A stretch of DNA of 64,000 bases, from assembly GCA_032119595.1 (NCBI GenBank), contig JAUMBQ010000005.1:248001-312000 (forward strand), in the 5' to 3' direction. The DNA comes from JAGIBJ01 sp032119595. Lineage in GTDB: Bacteria > Actinomycetota > Thermoleophilia > Solirubrobacterales > Solirubrobacteraceae. The position numbers and the translations under genes are program-made. The notes under the pieces were generated by a model that worked only from the letters and a program-made list of their open reading frames with translations, did not search any database and was not told the DNA's origin. Positions 43,447 through 51,974 of this stretch are shown piece after piece (positions within the stretch are counted from its first letter, which is position 1; the number at the start of each line of letters is the position of its first letter).

Positions 43447-44345
43447 CCGACGACGACGCGCCATCGGCGTTCAGCTTTGGGCTGAGCGGCGGAACCAGTC
43501 GAGGACCAGGTGCCGGAGGCCCCAAGCGGCGTCCGCCAAAGGCGTTGCTGGTCGCCCTGGGCGTGGTGGTCGTGGCCTTCGCGGTGTACACGCTCGCGGG
43601 CATCTTCACCGGAAGCGGCGACCAGTCGGGGTCAAGTACGCAGGTCGCCGCCCCGCCAACCACGCCGGAGATGTCCACGCCGACCGACGCCGCCCAGCCC
43701 CGCGAGCTGGAGGCTGGCACGGCCGAAGATCAGCTCGGCAGCGGGCATGTGGCGCTCAAGGTGACGCGGCCGCAGCTGCTGCGGACCCGGCCGGCGGCGA
43801 ATGGTCGGCTGGTGGGCAAGATCGGGCGCAAGACGCCGTATGGCGGCCAGGTGATTCTGCCGATCTTGAAGGCGCGTGGCGATTGGGTTGCCGTCGTGAG
43901 CCCGTATCGCAAGAACAACAAGGTGGCGTGGACCAAGGTGCAGCCGAACGCCAAGTTCGTGGCCGTGGAGTATTCGATCGCGATTCGCGTGCGGAGCCGT
44001 TCGATCATCGTCCGCAAGAACGGGAAGGTGGTTCGCCGGATCAAGGCTGCGGTCGGCCAGGTGACCCACCCCACCCCGCCGGGTCGGTATGCCGTGACCG
44101 ACGGTCTGATCTTCACCGCGAAGACGCGTGGCACGTATGGCTGCTGCGCCCTGGTCTTGTCGGCCCGCCAGACCAAGCTCCCGGCCGGCTGGACCGGCGG
44201 CGACCGCATCGCCATCCACGGCACGCCGAACAAGCAGTCGATCGGTCTCGCGGCCAGCCTCGGCTGCCTGCGCGTCGGCGACAAGGCGTCGCGGTGGCTC
44301 GTGCGCAACGTGCCACCAGGCGCCACGGTGTTCGTGCGGCCGTAG
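43443..44345 (+). CDS. L,D-transpeptidase (YkuD domain), membrane-anchored
   Basis: The 300-residue protein has a cytosolic Pro/Gly-rich start, a membrane anchor (ALLVALGVVVVAFAVYTLAG, about 34-53), a linker, an SH3-like segment (about 90-170) and a YkuD catalytic domain. The active site is HGTP followed by ASLGCLRV with the nucleophile cysteine, the HX..SxGC(I/L)R signature. It should form 3-3 crosslinks in peptidoglycan or attach proteins to it. A Tyr-Gly-Cys-Cys pair (TYGCCALVLS) is an additional feature. GTG overlaps the ParA stop (GTGA), so the two are coupled. A long hairpin is found 79 nt past the stop. Confidence 0.92.
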   Translation: MTDDDAPSAFSFGLSGGTSRGPGAGGPKRRPPKALLVALGVVVVAFAVYTLAGIFTGSGDQSGSSTQVAAPPTTPEMSTPTDAAQPRELEAGTAEDQLGSGHVALKVTRPQLLRTRPAANGRLVGKIGRKTPYGGQVILPILKARGDWVAVVSPYRKNNKVAWTKVQPNAKFVAVEYSIAIRVRSRSIIVRKNGKVVRRIKAAVGQVTHPTPPGRYAVTDGLIFTAKTRGTYGCCALVLSARQTKLPAGWTGGDRIAIHGTPNKQSIGLAASLGCLRVGDKASRWLVRNVPPGATVFVRP

Positions 44346-44424
44346 CGAGTCCCGGCGCGCGACCGACTGCCTCTTGCTCAACGCGACCGGTCGGTTGGGC
44401 ACCCCAAAACACCGAATTCGACCC

Positions 44425-44486
44425 GCAGCCGCCTAAGGTTGCGAATCCTGGTTCCCTGGCCAGAATCCGCAACCCCTGGCGGCTGC
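44425..44486 (+). terminator. Long imperfect hairpin after L,D-transpeptidase gene
   Basis: GCAGCCGCC (44425-44433) pairs with GGCGGCTGC (44478-44486), and inside it GGTTGCGAATCCTGG pairs imperfectly with CCAGAATCCGCAACC around a short loop. It is placed like a terminator but lacks a T-run. It shows no sequence similarity to families 1-3 beyond the general layout. Confidence 0.5.
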
Positions 44487-44563
44487 TGGACGCTTGCCCC
44501 CGGGCGCACCCTCCCACGGTTGCCACCGCGCGAGCAATGAAGGGCCGCGTGAGAGACTCGCAA

Positions 44564-44611
44564 GCAAAGCAGGTCGCATGCAAAGCAGGTCGCATGCAAA
44601 GCAGGTCGCAT
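44564..44611. repeat. Three perfect 16-bp direct repeats
   Basis: The unit GCAAAGCAGGTCGCAT occurs three times without interruption at 44564-44579, 44580-44595 and 44596-44611, within the 576-bp intergenic region after the L,D-transpeptidase gene. No coding frame uses it convincingly. The head-to-tail perfection suggests recent slippage or an iteron-like array; with no replication gene near, the former is more likely. Confidence 0.85.
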
Positions 44612-44683
44612 GGGTTCAACGCGGAAGATCCTCGGCCGCGCTTCTGCAGCCTTCTGCACCGAACACCCCAACCAGCGCCGAGA

Positions 44684-44815
44684 CGACCTTCGACCTTCGA
44701 CCTTCGACGTTCGACCTTCGACTTCGACTTCGACCTTCGACCTTCGACCTTCGACCTTCGACCTTCGACCTTCGACCTTCGACTTCGACGCTCTAGCTTC
44801 GACCCTCGACCTTCG
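44684..44815. repeat. Heptanucleotide satellite (CCTTCGA)n with hexamer interruptions
   Basis: About 18 head-to-tail units of CTTCGAC-type 7-mers with occasional 6-mers (CTTCGA) and point changes cover 132 bp. A 7-bp unit does not preserve reading frame, so the array is non-coding. It is a candidate hypervariable tract; strand-slippage should change its copy number between strains. Confidence 0.9.
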
Positions 44816-44921
44816 TGCCGCAACCGCTGGAGGCTGCGGGCCTCGGTTGACGTCCAGCAACCGGGACGGGTTGACACAGCGACGTTCTGAGCGGGAAATC
44901 GCAACCGCCTGTGGGTACGGG

Positions 44922-45650
44922 TCAAAAACGGCGGATAGAGGGCACCTTCACAGAGGAGCCCGGGTCGCTGGCGTCGGCGAGGTCGGCGGCTGCCTCGGCT
45001 GCCTCCGCTGTTTCGGCGGCGTCGGCGGCGTCGGCGGCGTCGGCGGCGTCGGCGGCGTCGGCGGCGTCGGCGGCGTCGGCGGCGAGGTCGAGGATGGCGA
45101 TGAGCGCGGCTTGGGTTCGGGCGGTCGTGGGGGCGGCAGCGCGACGGAGGGCTTTGGTGACCGCTTGGCGTGAGCAACCCAGGAACTCCGCTGCTGCCGT
45201 TGCGGTGCCGTGCGTCCGGCGCGCATCGACCGCCTGCCACTGGGCCGGGGTCCGCTGGCGAAGGGTGAGCAGATGGAACTCCAGGAGCGCGGTGACAGCG
45301 GCGGTCACGCCTTTGGGGGCGCCAGGGCCAATCGCAAGCCCCAACGGCGTCGCTCGCGCTCGTTCGCTCAGGCGCGACACCGCGAACTCCCACTGCCTGG
45401 GCGAGCTGAGCGAGATCCCGACCACCAGGGCAGGGTCACGGCCGACACGATCGAGAATCGCCATCAACGCCGACGGACTCACGCCATCAAGCGCCCACAG
45501 ATCAGTCCGGCGAATCACCCGGGGCCCACGAGCTGCGACCGCACGGTTTACTCCGGCCCGCCCCTCGATCGCTTCAACCACCTTGGGCTCGATGACATCG
45601 GACCGGGTCCGCGGAGCGACCGTCAACGCAACGAGATACGACCTCCTCAT
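44922..45650 (-). CDS. SatD-like protein with C-terminal HTH and Asp-Ala-Ala repeats
   Basis: The 242-residue product (ATG 45650) starts MRRSYLVALTVAPRTRSDVI and has a middle region ending VVGISLSSPRQWEFAVSRL. Its C-terminal half carries LLEFHLLTLRQRTPAQWQAV and a helix-turn-helix AAEFLGCSRQAVTKALRRA, an arrangement seen in the SatD family, whose function is not known. The end is unusual: seven DAA triplets, coded by a 9-bp repeat (GTCGGCGGC, about 45021-45083), then EAAEAAADLADASD. The tail probably forms a variable-length helix. The family assignment is from pattern only. It lies 127 bp downstream of thrB on the same strand. Confidence 0.62.
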   Translation of the reverse strand: MRRSYLVALTVAPRTRSDVIEPKVVEAIEGRAGVNRAVAARGPRVIRRTDLWALDGVSPSALMAILDRVGRDPALVVGISLSSPRQWEFAVSRLSERARATPLGLAIGPGAPKGVTAAVTALLEFHLLTLRQRTPAQWQAVDARRTHGTATAAAEFLGCSRQAVTKALRRAAAPTTARTQAALIAILDLAADAADAADAADAADAADAADAAETAEAAEAAADLADASDPGSSVKVPSIRRF

Positions 45651-45777
45651 CGAATGACCGTCGCACGGGACGTCCGCCCCATTGAGCCGGCGACGCATGT
45701 CGGCACAGGCGCTCCGCACCTTCGACGCAGACCTCCGCCGCTACGACGCAAACCGCTCGGTTCCGGGCATCCGGCGC

Positions 45778-46641
45778 CTAGAGCAGCGTTGCCTCGGCGC
45801 CGCGCTCGCTTGGGTCGACCGCGAAGGCCTTGGCCCAGCCGCGCGTTTGCTCCTTGGCGTTCTGGAGCACCTCGGAGATCTTGTCGCGCTCGCACCAGAG
45901 CAGGACCGTGGGGCCGGCGCCGGAGATGGTGGCGTCGAGGGCGCCAAGCTCCTTGGCGTCCGCCAAGAGCTGCGCGGACTTGGGGTAGAGATGCGCACGG
46001 TAGGGCTGGTGCAGACGATCGCCGAGGCCGCGGGCCAGGAGGTCGAGATCGCGGGACGCGAGACCCGCCGCGAGGGCCATGGCCTGGCCAACGTTGAAGG
46101 CTGCGTCGCGCATCGGCACGCGGTCCGGGAGCGCCGCGCGCGCCTCGCTCGTCGCGACCGCCTCATGCGGAGCCACAATCACGAACCCGAGCCGCTGGGG
46201 CACCGCAAGCGTGAGCGGGCCATCGGGCAACTCGACGCTCACGCCGCCGAGCACAGCGGCCGAAGCATTGTCGGAATGACCCTCGAGGTCGGCCGCGATC
46301 GCGAGCGCCGCATGGCGCGCTTCGCGCGGCTCCTCGCCGCCCATCACGAGCGCCGCAAACGCGCCCGCGACGCGGGCCGCGGCGCTGGAGCCCATCCCAC
46401 CGCTGAGCGGGATCTCCGAACGCATCGTGAACGCGGCATGACCCGGGTCGCCGACCTGCGCGAACGCGTCCACGGCAATGTTCGTCCCGTCCTTCGGGAC
46501 ATCCAGATCGGTCGTGAACGAGAACGAACGCGCCGGCACGACCTCCAGCTCCAGCCAGAGATCAAGCGCGACCGCCAAGACATCAAAGCCCGGACCGAGG
46601 TTCGCCGACGACGCCGGCACACGAACGCGTACGCCCTGCAT
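45778..46641 (-). CDS. thrB: Homoserine kinase
   Basis: The 287-residue GHMP kinase phosphorylates homoserine to O-phosphohomoserine in threonine synthesis. The N-terminus VRVPASSANLGPGFDVLAVA and the ATP-binding PLSGGMGSSAAARVAGAF are typical, and the third motif ATISGAGPTVLLW is intact near the C-terminus. It is the last gene of the lysA-hom-thrC-thrB cluster, 64 bp after thrC. Length matches the family. The start ATG at 46641 gives the canonical N-terminus. Regulation probably comes with the operon. Confidence 0.96.
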   Translation of the reverse strand: MQGVRVRVPASSANLGPGFDVLAVALDLWLELEVVPARSFSFTTDLDVPKDGTNIAVDAFAQVGDPGHAAFTMRSEIPLSGGMGSSAAARVAGAFAALVMGGEEPREARHAALAIAADLEGHSDNASAAVLGGVSVELPDGPLTLAVPQRLGFVIVAPHEAVATSEARAALPDRVPMRDAAFNVGQAMALAAGLASRDLDLLARGLGDRLHQPYRAHLYPKSAQLLADAKELGALDATISGAGPTVLLWCERDKISEVLQNAKEQTRGWAKAFAVDPSERGAEATLL

Positions 46642-46705
46642 CAGGCGCCCACGCCCGCAGCCCCGCAGGCCGCCGAACCGCGGCGCGTGCCCGAAAGAGG
46701 CTGGC

Positions 46706-47728
46706 TCACTTGGCGCCGATGACGATCGCCTCGACGGCCTCGATCGTCGGCTTGCACGGCACGACCGACCCGGACTGCTTGAGGGCGTTGTCCGGATCCT
46801 TGAGGCCGTGGCCCGTCAGGACGCAGGCGATGGTGGTCGCGTCGCCGCGGCCGTATTTCATGAGGCCAGCCACCGAAGCGGCACTGGCGGGCTCACAGAA
46901 CACGCCCTCCTCGCGAGCGAGGAAGCGGTACGCGGCGAGGATCTCCTCGTCGGTCACCGCGCGCACCTGGCCGCGCGACGTGGTGAAGGCGGAAACCGCC
47001 TCCTCCCAGCGCGCCGGGTTGCCGATGCGGATCGCGCTGGCGATCGTCTCGGGGTTCTCGATCACATGACCATCAACGAGCGGAGCCGAGCCGGCCGCCT
47101 GGAAGCCGTAGAGGCGCAGATCGTGACCGCGCTCCTGGAAGCCCTTCCAGTACGCCGTCACGTTGCCCGCGTTGCCAACCGGAATGCAGAGCCCGTCGAT
47201 GGTCGGAAGATCCTCGAGCAGCTCAAAGGCCGCGGTCTTCTGGCCTTCCAAACGCCACGGGTTCACCGAGTTGACGAGCGCGATCGGGTGGCGACGCGTG
47301 AGCTCACGGGTGAGCTCCAGGGCCTGGTCGAAGTTGCCGTCGAGCGCGAGCACCTGAGCGCCGTGCATGAGCGCCTGGGCGAGCTTGCCCGTGGCGATCT
47401 TGCCGGACGGCACGATCACGGCGCAGGTCATGCCCGCACGCGCGCCGTAGGCGGCGGCGCTGGCGGCAGTGTTGCCCGTCGAGGCACACATGACGGCCTT
47501 GGCGCCCTCCTTCACGGCGGCCGACACGGCCGCGGTCATGCCGCGGTCCTTGAAGGAACCGGTCGGGTTCATGCCCTCGAGCTTGAGATGCACCTCCGCC
47601 CCGACGCGCTCCGACAGCCGCGGGGCATGCACGAGCGGCGTGGAGCCCTCGCCGAGGGTGACGACCGGGTCGCCGTCCTCGAACGGCAGGTGGTCACGGA
47701 AGCGGTCGATCAGTCCGACGCGGCTCAT
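46706..47728 (-). CDS. thrC: Threonine synthase
   Basis: The 340-residue pyridoxal phosphate enzyme converts O-phosphohomoserine to threonine. The cofactor lysine is in NPTGSFKDRGMTAAVS, and STGNTAASAAAYGARAG (phosphate-binding), PVGNAGNVTAYWKG and EPASAASVAGL match the compact actinobacterial/plant-type branch. Its ATG overlaps the hom stop by 4 nt (ATGA), so translation is coupled. Length is usual for this branch. No anomalies. Confidence 0.96.
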   Translation of the reverse strand: MSRVGLIDRFRDHLPFEDGDPVVTLGEGSTPLVHAPRLSERVGAEVHLKLEGMNPTGSFKDRGMTAAVSAAVKEGAKAVMCASTGNTAASAAAYGARAGMTCAVIVPSGKIATGKLAQALMHGAQVLALDGNFDQALELTRELTRRHPIALVNSVNPWRLEGQKTAAFELLEDLPTIDGLCIPVGNAGNVTAYWKGFQERGHDLRLYGFQAAGSAPLVDGHVIENPETIASAIRIGNPARWEEAVSAFTTSRGQVRAVTDEEILAAYRFLAREEGVFCEPASAASVAGLMKYGRGDATTIACVLTGHGLKDPDNALKQSGSVVPCKPTIEAVEAIVIGAK

Positions 47729-48972
47729 GCGTTCTCCTCATCAAACACGCGGATGGCGCGCGGTTCGCCGCGCACGAAACCAAGGCCGCCGATCATGCCG
47801 ATCGCCGCCGCCATCGCCGACTCCGGCGCGCGGTGGGTGATCATCACGAGGCGGGCTCCATCGCCGATGCCCTTCTGGGCGACCGAGCGAATCGAAATCT
47901 TCTGGAGGCCAAGCACCTGGGCGACCTGCGAGAGGACGCCCGGCTCGTCGTCGACATCGAAGTGGAGGTAGAACGCCGACTCGATGTCGTCGGCCTTCGG
48001 CAGCACCTGCCAGGCGTGGCGGGGCTCGTCGGCGCCATGGAGCACCGAGATCACGTCGCCGAGCACCGCGCTGGCGGTCGGCATGCCGCCGGCGCCCGGG
48101 CCCTGGAGCGTGATCTCCTCGACGTGCGGCGACTCGATCGTCACCGCGTTGTAGGACCCGTCGACGCTCGCCAGCGGGTGGCTCAGCGGCAGGAAGATCG
48201 GGTGCACGCGCACCGAGACGGTCTCGCCGATCTTCTCGGCGGTTCCGACCAGCTTGAGCGCGAGGTCGAACTCGCGAGCGAACTCAAGGTCTTCCAAGGC
48301 GAGCTTGTCGATGCCGGAGTAGTCGACGTCGTCGAACGACACCCACGTGCCGAAGGCGAGCATCGCCAGCAGCGCCATCTTGGCGGCGGCGTCGCTGCCG
48401 GACACGTCTTCGGTGGGATCGGCCTCGGCGAAGCCGGCGTCCTGCGCGTCCTTGAGGGCTTCGGCGTAGCTCTCGCCGCGCTTGGCCATCGCGGTGAGGA
48501 TGTAGTTGGTCGTGCCGTTGACGATGCCGTGCACGCGCTCGACGGGCGTCGCGCTGAGCGTGTCGCCCAGGACGCGCACGATCGGCACCGCGCCGGCGAC
48601 GGCCGCCTCGTACCGCAGCGCAGCATTGTTGGCCGAGGCCAGCGGGAACAGCTCGTGCCCGCGTCGGCTCAGCAGCTGCTTGTTGGCGGTGACGACCGGC
48701 TTGCCCTGCTCCAGGGCGCGTCGGACGAGCTTCTCGGCCGGATCCAGGCCGCCCATCAGCTCGACGATGACGTCGGCCTCGTCGACGATCCCTTCGCCGT
48801 TGCCGAGGCTGCGCGTGAGCACGCCGGAGACGACGGGGCGAACCCCGGTCTCGGCCTGAATCACGTCGGCACGTTCTTCGAGCAGCGTGATGAGCGCTGT
48901 CCCGACGGTCCCGCGGCCCAGGACGCCGATCTTCACGACGGCCCCCTGATCCTGTTCTGGGTTACTCGACAT
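47725..48972 (-). CDS. hom: Homoserine dehydrogenase
   Basis: The 415-residue enzyme reduces aspartate semialdehyde to homoserine. The Rossmann motif VKIGVLGRGTVGTALI is near residue 15, the catalytic/substrate domain includes GIVNGTTNYILTAM and FAEADPTEDVSGSDAAAKM, and a C-terminal ACT domain (about 335-415, FDVDDEPGVLSQVAQVLG) gives threonine feedback control in homologues. ATG 48972 overlaps the lysA 3' end by 11 bp, so the operon is compact; the in-frame upstream start at 49029 would lie deeper inside lysA. It branches from lysine synthesis, which explains linkage to lysA. Confidence 0.96.
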   Translation of the reverse strand: MSSNPEQDQGAVVKIGVLGRGTVGTALITLLEERADVIQAETGVRPVVSGVLTRSLGNGEGIVDEADVIVELMGGLDPAEKLVRRALEQGKPVVTANKQLLSRRGHELFPLASANNAALRYEAAVAGAVPIVRVLGDTLSATPVERVHGIVNGTTNYILTAMAKRGESYAEALKDAQDAGFAEADPTEDVSGSDAAAKMALLAMLAFGTWVSFDDVDYSGIDKLALEDLEFAREFDLALKLVGTAEKIGETVSVRVHPIFLPLSHPLASVDGSYNAVTIESPHVEEITLQGPGAGGMPTASAVLGDVISVLHGADEPRHAWQVLPKADDIESAFYLHFDVDDEPGVLSQVAQVLGLQKISIRSVAQKGIGDGARLVMITHRAPESAMAAAIGMIGGLGFVRGEPRAIRVFDEENA

Positions 48973-50242
48973 CGCGTGCTCCAAGCTCCTCGATGGTCTC
49001 GCGGCGCACCACCACTCGGGACTCGCCATCGCCGACGAAGACGACGGGTGCGCGAGGGGTTCCGTTGTAGGTGTTGGCCGTGCTGAAGGTGTAGGCGCCG
49101 GTGGTCGGCATGGCGACGATGTCGCCTGCGGCCGGCTCAGGAAGGTCGACGGCGTCGATCAAGATGTCGCCGGACTCGCAGTGCAGGCCTGCGAGTTTGC
49201 TCGTCGTCAGTGCCACACTCGGTTCCGGGAGCACGCGGTCGACGATCGCCGCCTCGTACTTCGCCTGGTAGAGCATCGGGCGCAGGTTGTCGCTCATGCC
49301 GCCGTCGACGGCGACCCACATCGACACGTTCTGCTTGACCGAGGTGACGGTATAGAGCGTGACGCCGCACTTGGCCACGAGCGAGCGGCCCGGCTCGACA
49401 ATCAGGTGCACGTCCGGTCCGACGGTGTCATGGACGGCGGTGAGGATCGTCTCGGCGTACTCGGCGAGCGTCGGCGGCTCCTGGTCCGCTCCGTACGCGA
49501 CAGCGAGACCGCCGCCGACGTCGAGCACCTCGCACGGCCCGGTGTCGGCCAGGGTGCGGACGGCCTTGTCGAACGCTTCGAGTTCGAACAGCTGGGAGCC
49601 GATGTGCATGTGCCAGCCGCGGAACGCGAGCGAGCCGTGCTCGGCGATGCGCTTGCGGGCGGTGCGAGCCGCGTCCGGGGAGAAGCCGAACTTGGAGTCG
49701 GCCTGGCCAGTGGAGATCTTGTCGTGCGTGACGCCGCGGACATCCGGAGTGACGCGCACGAGCACGTCCTGCACGATGCCTTCGGACGCGGCGGCGGACG
49801 CGAGGCGGTCGATCTCGTCGGGGTTGTCGATCACGACGAGCGCGACGCGGGCGTTGACCGCGGCGTCCAGGTCACGGAGCGACTTGCCGTTGCCGTGGAC
49901 CACGATGTCGGCCGGGTGAACGCCGGCCTTCAGCGCGATGAAGAGTTCACCGGCGGATGCAACGTCGGCCCCGAGGCCTTCCTCGTTGATGGCGCGGATG
50001 ACGGCCGTGCACGGGAAGGCCTTGCTGGCAAAGACCACCTGCACGCGCCCTCTGTGCGCGGCGAACGCGGCCTTGTACTCGCGGGCGCGGGCCCGCAGCT
50101 CGGGCTCGTCGACGATGTACGCCGGCGTGCCGTAGTGGGTGGCGAGCTCAGCGGCGGGGACGCCACCCAGGACCAGGGATCCCTGGTCTACGGTGGCGCC
50201 GGCGGGCCAGGCAGCGCTGAGCTGGAGGGCGACGTCGGACAC
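48962..50242 (-). CDS. lysA: Diaminopimelate decarboxylase
   Basis: The 426-residue fold-type III pyridoxal phosphate enzyme makes lysine from meso-diaminopimelate. The cofactor lysine is in VQVVFASKAFPC, HIGSQLFELEAF and EVLDVGGGLAVAYG form the barrel, EPGRSLVAKCG binds phosphate, and CESGDILIDAVDLP supplies the active-site Cys across the dimer. The start is GTG at 50242. It heads the aspartate-family operon with hom, thrC and thrB. It is divergent from the metal ABC importer with 45 bp between starts. Confidence 0.97.
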   Translation of the reverse strand: MSDVALQLSAAWPAGATVDQGSLVLGGVPAAELATHYGTPAYIVDEPELRARAREYKAAFAAHRGRVQVVFASKAFPCTAVIRAINEEGLGADVASAGELFIALKAGVHPADIVVHGNGKSLRDLDAAVNARVALVVIDNPDEIDRLASAAASEGIVQDVLVRVTPDVRGVTHDKISTGQADSKFGFSPDAARTARKRIAEHGSLAFRGWHMHIGSQLFELEAFDKAVRTLADTGPCEVLDVGGGLAVAYGADQEPPTLAEYAETILTAVHDTVGPDVHLIVEPGRSLVAKCGVTLYTVTSVKQNVSMWVAVDGGMSDNLRPMLYQAKYEAAIVDRVLPEPSVALTTSKLAGLHCESGDILIDAVDLPEPAAGDIVAMPTTGAYTFSTANTYNGTPRAPVVFVGDGESRVVVRRETIEELGARDVE

Positions 50243-50287
50243 AGCCGTGCAGTATGACCGCGCGCGCCGTCCCTATGCTCGCCGCTA

Positions 50288-51118
50288 ATGACCTTCGACG
50301 ACACGACGGTGCGCTTGGCGCTGCTCGCCGTCGCCACCGGCGTGCTCGCCGGAGCGCTCGGGAGCTGGGTTGTGCTGCGCCGCCAGGCCTTTCTCGCGCA
50401 CGCGTCGGGGGCCACTGCGTTCGCCGGGGCGTCGGTCGCCGTGACCGCTGCGTTGCCCGTGTTGCCGGTCGCCCTGGCGTCGTCGGCGATCGTCGCAGCG
50501 CTGACGGGGCGCTTGGCCGCCCGTCGCCCGGAAGCGGCCCAGGTCGCGACCGGCCTGGCGCTGTCGTGCGGCCTGGCGATTGGCGTGATCGCCACCCGCA
50601 GCGGCGCGCCGCAGACCGGCACGTCGGTGCTGCTCGGGTCCACCCTGCTGGCCAGCGACGCCGACGTCTTCACCGCCCTCGCGGTCGCCACGATCGCCGT
50701 GGTCCTCGCATTGGCTCTTGGCCGCTGGTGGCTCGCAGGCGCGCTCCAGCCCCACGGCGGCGCAGGCGTGTTCGCCGGGGCCGGGCCGATCGCTCGCCGC
50801 GCCGACCTGGTGCTCCTGCTGATGGTGGGCGTTGCGGCGGCTGCGCTCCTCCCGGTCGCCGGCGCGCTCCTGGCCGGCACGCTGCTTGTCGTGCCCGCTG
50901 CCACCGCCCAGCGCATCGCGCCACATCCGAGGCGCCTGGTCCCGCTTGCCGGGGCGATCGCTTCGGCGGAGGTGTTCGGAGCGCTCCTGATCGCCGACGC
51001 CACCGACCTTCCTCCGGGAGCGAGCGCGGCGCTGCTGGCTGCGACCGTCGATGTCGCCGTCGCGATTGCCGTCGTGTCGATCGCGCGGGCCGCTCGACCG
51101 AAAGTGGCGACCGCATGA
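50288..51118 (+). CDS. Metal ABC transporter permease (ABC-3/ZnuB family) 1
   Basis: The 276-residue protein has about eight hydrophobic segments and the ABC-3 family pattern: GSWVVLRRQAFLAHASGATAF (start motif), GALGSW, then QTGTSVLLGSTLLAS and GALLAGTLLVVPAATAQ. It should form the membrane channel of a Zn2+, Mn2+ or Fe2+ importer. Two different permeases flank the ATPase in this operon, suggesting a heterodimeric channel like TroCD or MntCD. No substrate-binding lipoprotein is adjacent. It overlaps a 34-residue ORF by 4 nt. The metal cannot be told from the sequence. Confidence 0.88.
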   Translation: MTFDDTTVRLALLAVATGVLAGALGSWVVLRRQAFLAHASGATAFAGASVAVTAALPVLPVALASSAIVAALTGRLAARRPEAAQVATGLALSCGLAIGVIATRSGAPQTGTSVLLGSTLLASDADVFTALAVATIAVVLALALGRWWLAGALQPHGGAGVFAGAGPIARRADLVLLLMVGVAAAALLPVAGALLAGTLLVVPAATAQRIAPHPRRLVPLAGAIASAEVFGALLIADATDLPPGASAALLAATVDVAVAIAVVSIARAARPKVATA

Positions 51119-51219
51119 CCGGGTCGCCGAGCACCCGGACCTTCGCCCCTTGGGCTCCCGCCGTCGCCACGCAGCTGGCCACCGCAGCAATCCTTCACCG
51201 ACCGGAGTCGACCGCATGA
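51115..51219 (+). CDS. Candidate 34-residue coupled microprotein
   Basis: An ATG at 51115 sits in ATGA overlap with the upstream permease stop, and its own TGA is in ATGA overlap with the ATPase start at 51216. The peptide starts MTGSPSTRTFAPWAPAVATQ and has no membrane segment or homologue recognised. About four of five third positions are G or C. Exact coupling on both sides argues for translation, perhaps only as a ribosome-relay ORF between permease and ATPase; a chance frame is the alternative. Confidence 0.4.
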   Translation: MTGSPSTRTFAPWAPAVATQLATAAILHRPESTA

Positions 51220-51974
51220 GCTCCACCGACGCCCTCACCACGCTCACTGGCGGGATCACCGCCGACAACGTGTCCGTCACCTACCCCGGCGAAGGCGCCC
51301 CATCACTCTGCGGGGCGACGTTCTCGATCGCTTCGGGCGAGGCCGTGGCACTGCTCGGCGCGAACGGCTCTGGCAAGTCGACGCTGCTCAAAGCGATCAC
51401 CGGCGAGTTGCCGGTGACCCAGGGGCACCTGACCGTCGGCGGGCGGGTTGCAGCGGTCGGGCAACACGAGCAGCTGCGTCGCGACATCCCGATCACGGCA
51501 GCCGAACTTGCGACGATGGGCGCGTATCACCGCACCAAGCTGCTGCGGCGGGTGGCGAAGGCGGACCGCGCACTGGCGCTGGACGCGCTGGAGCGGGTCG
51601 GCCTGAGTGAGGTCGCGCAGCGGCCGGTCGCCGAGCTGAGCGGTGGGCAGCGCCAGCGGGCCCTGCTGGCCCGTGCGCTCGTGCACGGCGGCCAGGTTCT
51701 GGCGCTCGATGAGCCGTTGTCTGCCATCGACCCAGGCTCGGCGCAGCGCATCCACCGGATTCTCGTCGAGGAGACCGCCGCCGGTCGTACGTTGCTGGTG
51801 GCGACGCACGACCTGAGCGAACTCCACCGCTGGGACCGCGTGCTCGTGCTCTCGGGTGGCCGCCAGCTCGCGTTCGACGACCCCGCCGAACTCGACGATG
51901 GCCTCCTCGAGCAGGCCTACGGCGGTTCGGGACACGGGCATGGCCCGTGCGACCACCGCCACGACGACGAGTGA
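51216..51974 (+). CDS. Metal ABC transporter ATP-binding protein with His-rich tail
   Basis: The 252-residue ATPase has Walker A GANGSGKST near residue 49, the signature AELSGGQRQRALLARAL, Walker B VLALDEPLSAID and the switch histidine in LLVATHDLSEL. It ends with GGSGHGHGPCDHRHDDE, a histidine-, cysteine- and aspartate-rich tail that could bind zinc or another divalent metal and tune activity. It starts at ATG 51216 in overlap with the small ORF and overlaps the second permease by GTGA. It powers the two flanking permeases. The tail supports zinc or a similar metal as substrate. Confidence 0.93.
   Translation: MSSTDALTTLTGGITADNVSVTYPGEGAPSLCGATFSIASGEAVALLGANGSGKSTLLKAITGELPVTQGHLTVGGRVAAVGQHEQLRRDIPITAAELATMGAYHRTKLLRRVAKADRALALDALERVGLSEVAQRPVAELSGGQRQRALLARALVHGGQVLALDEPLSAIDPGSAQRIHRILVEETAAGRTLLVATHDLSELHRWDRVLVLSGGRQLAFDDPAELDDGLLEQAYGGSGHGHGPCDHRHDDE

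Noticed and set aside
44684..44815. Coding repeat protein
   Set aside because: The 7-bp unit shifts the frame at each step and no frame has a start with a ribosome-binding site; it is a non-coding satellite.
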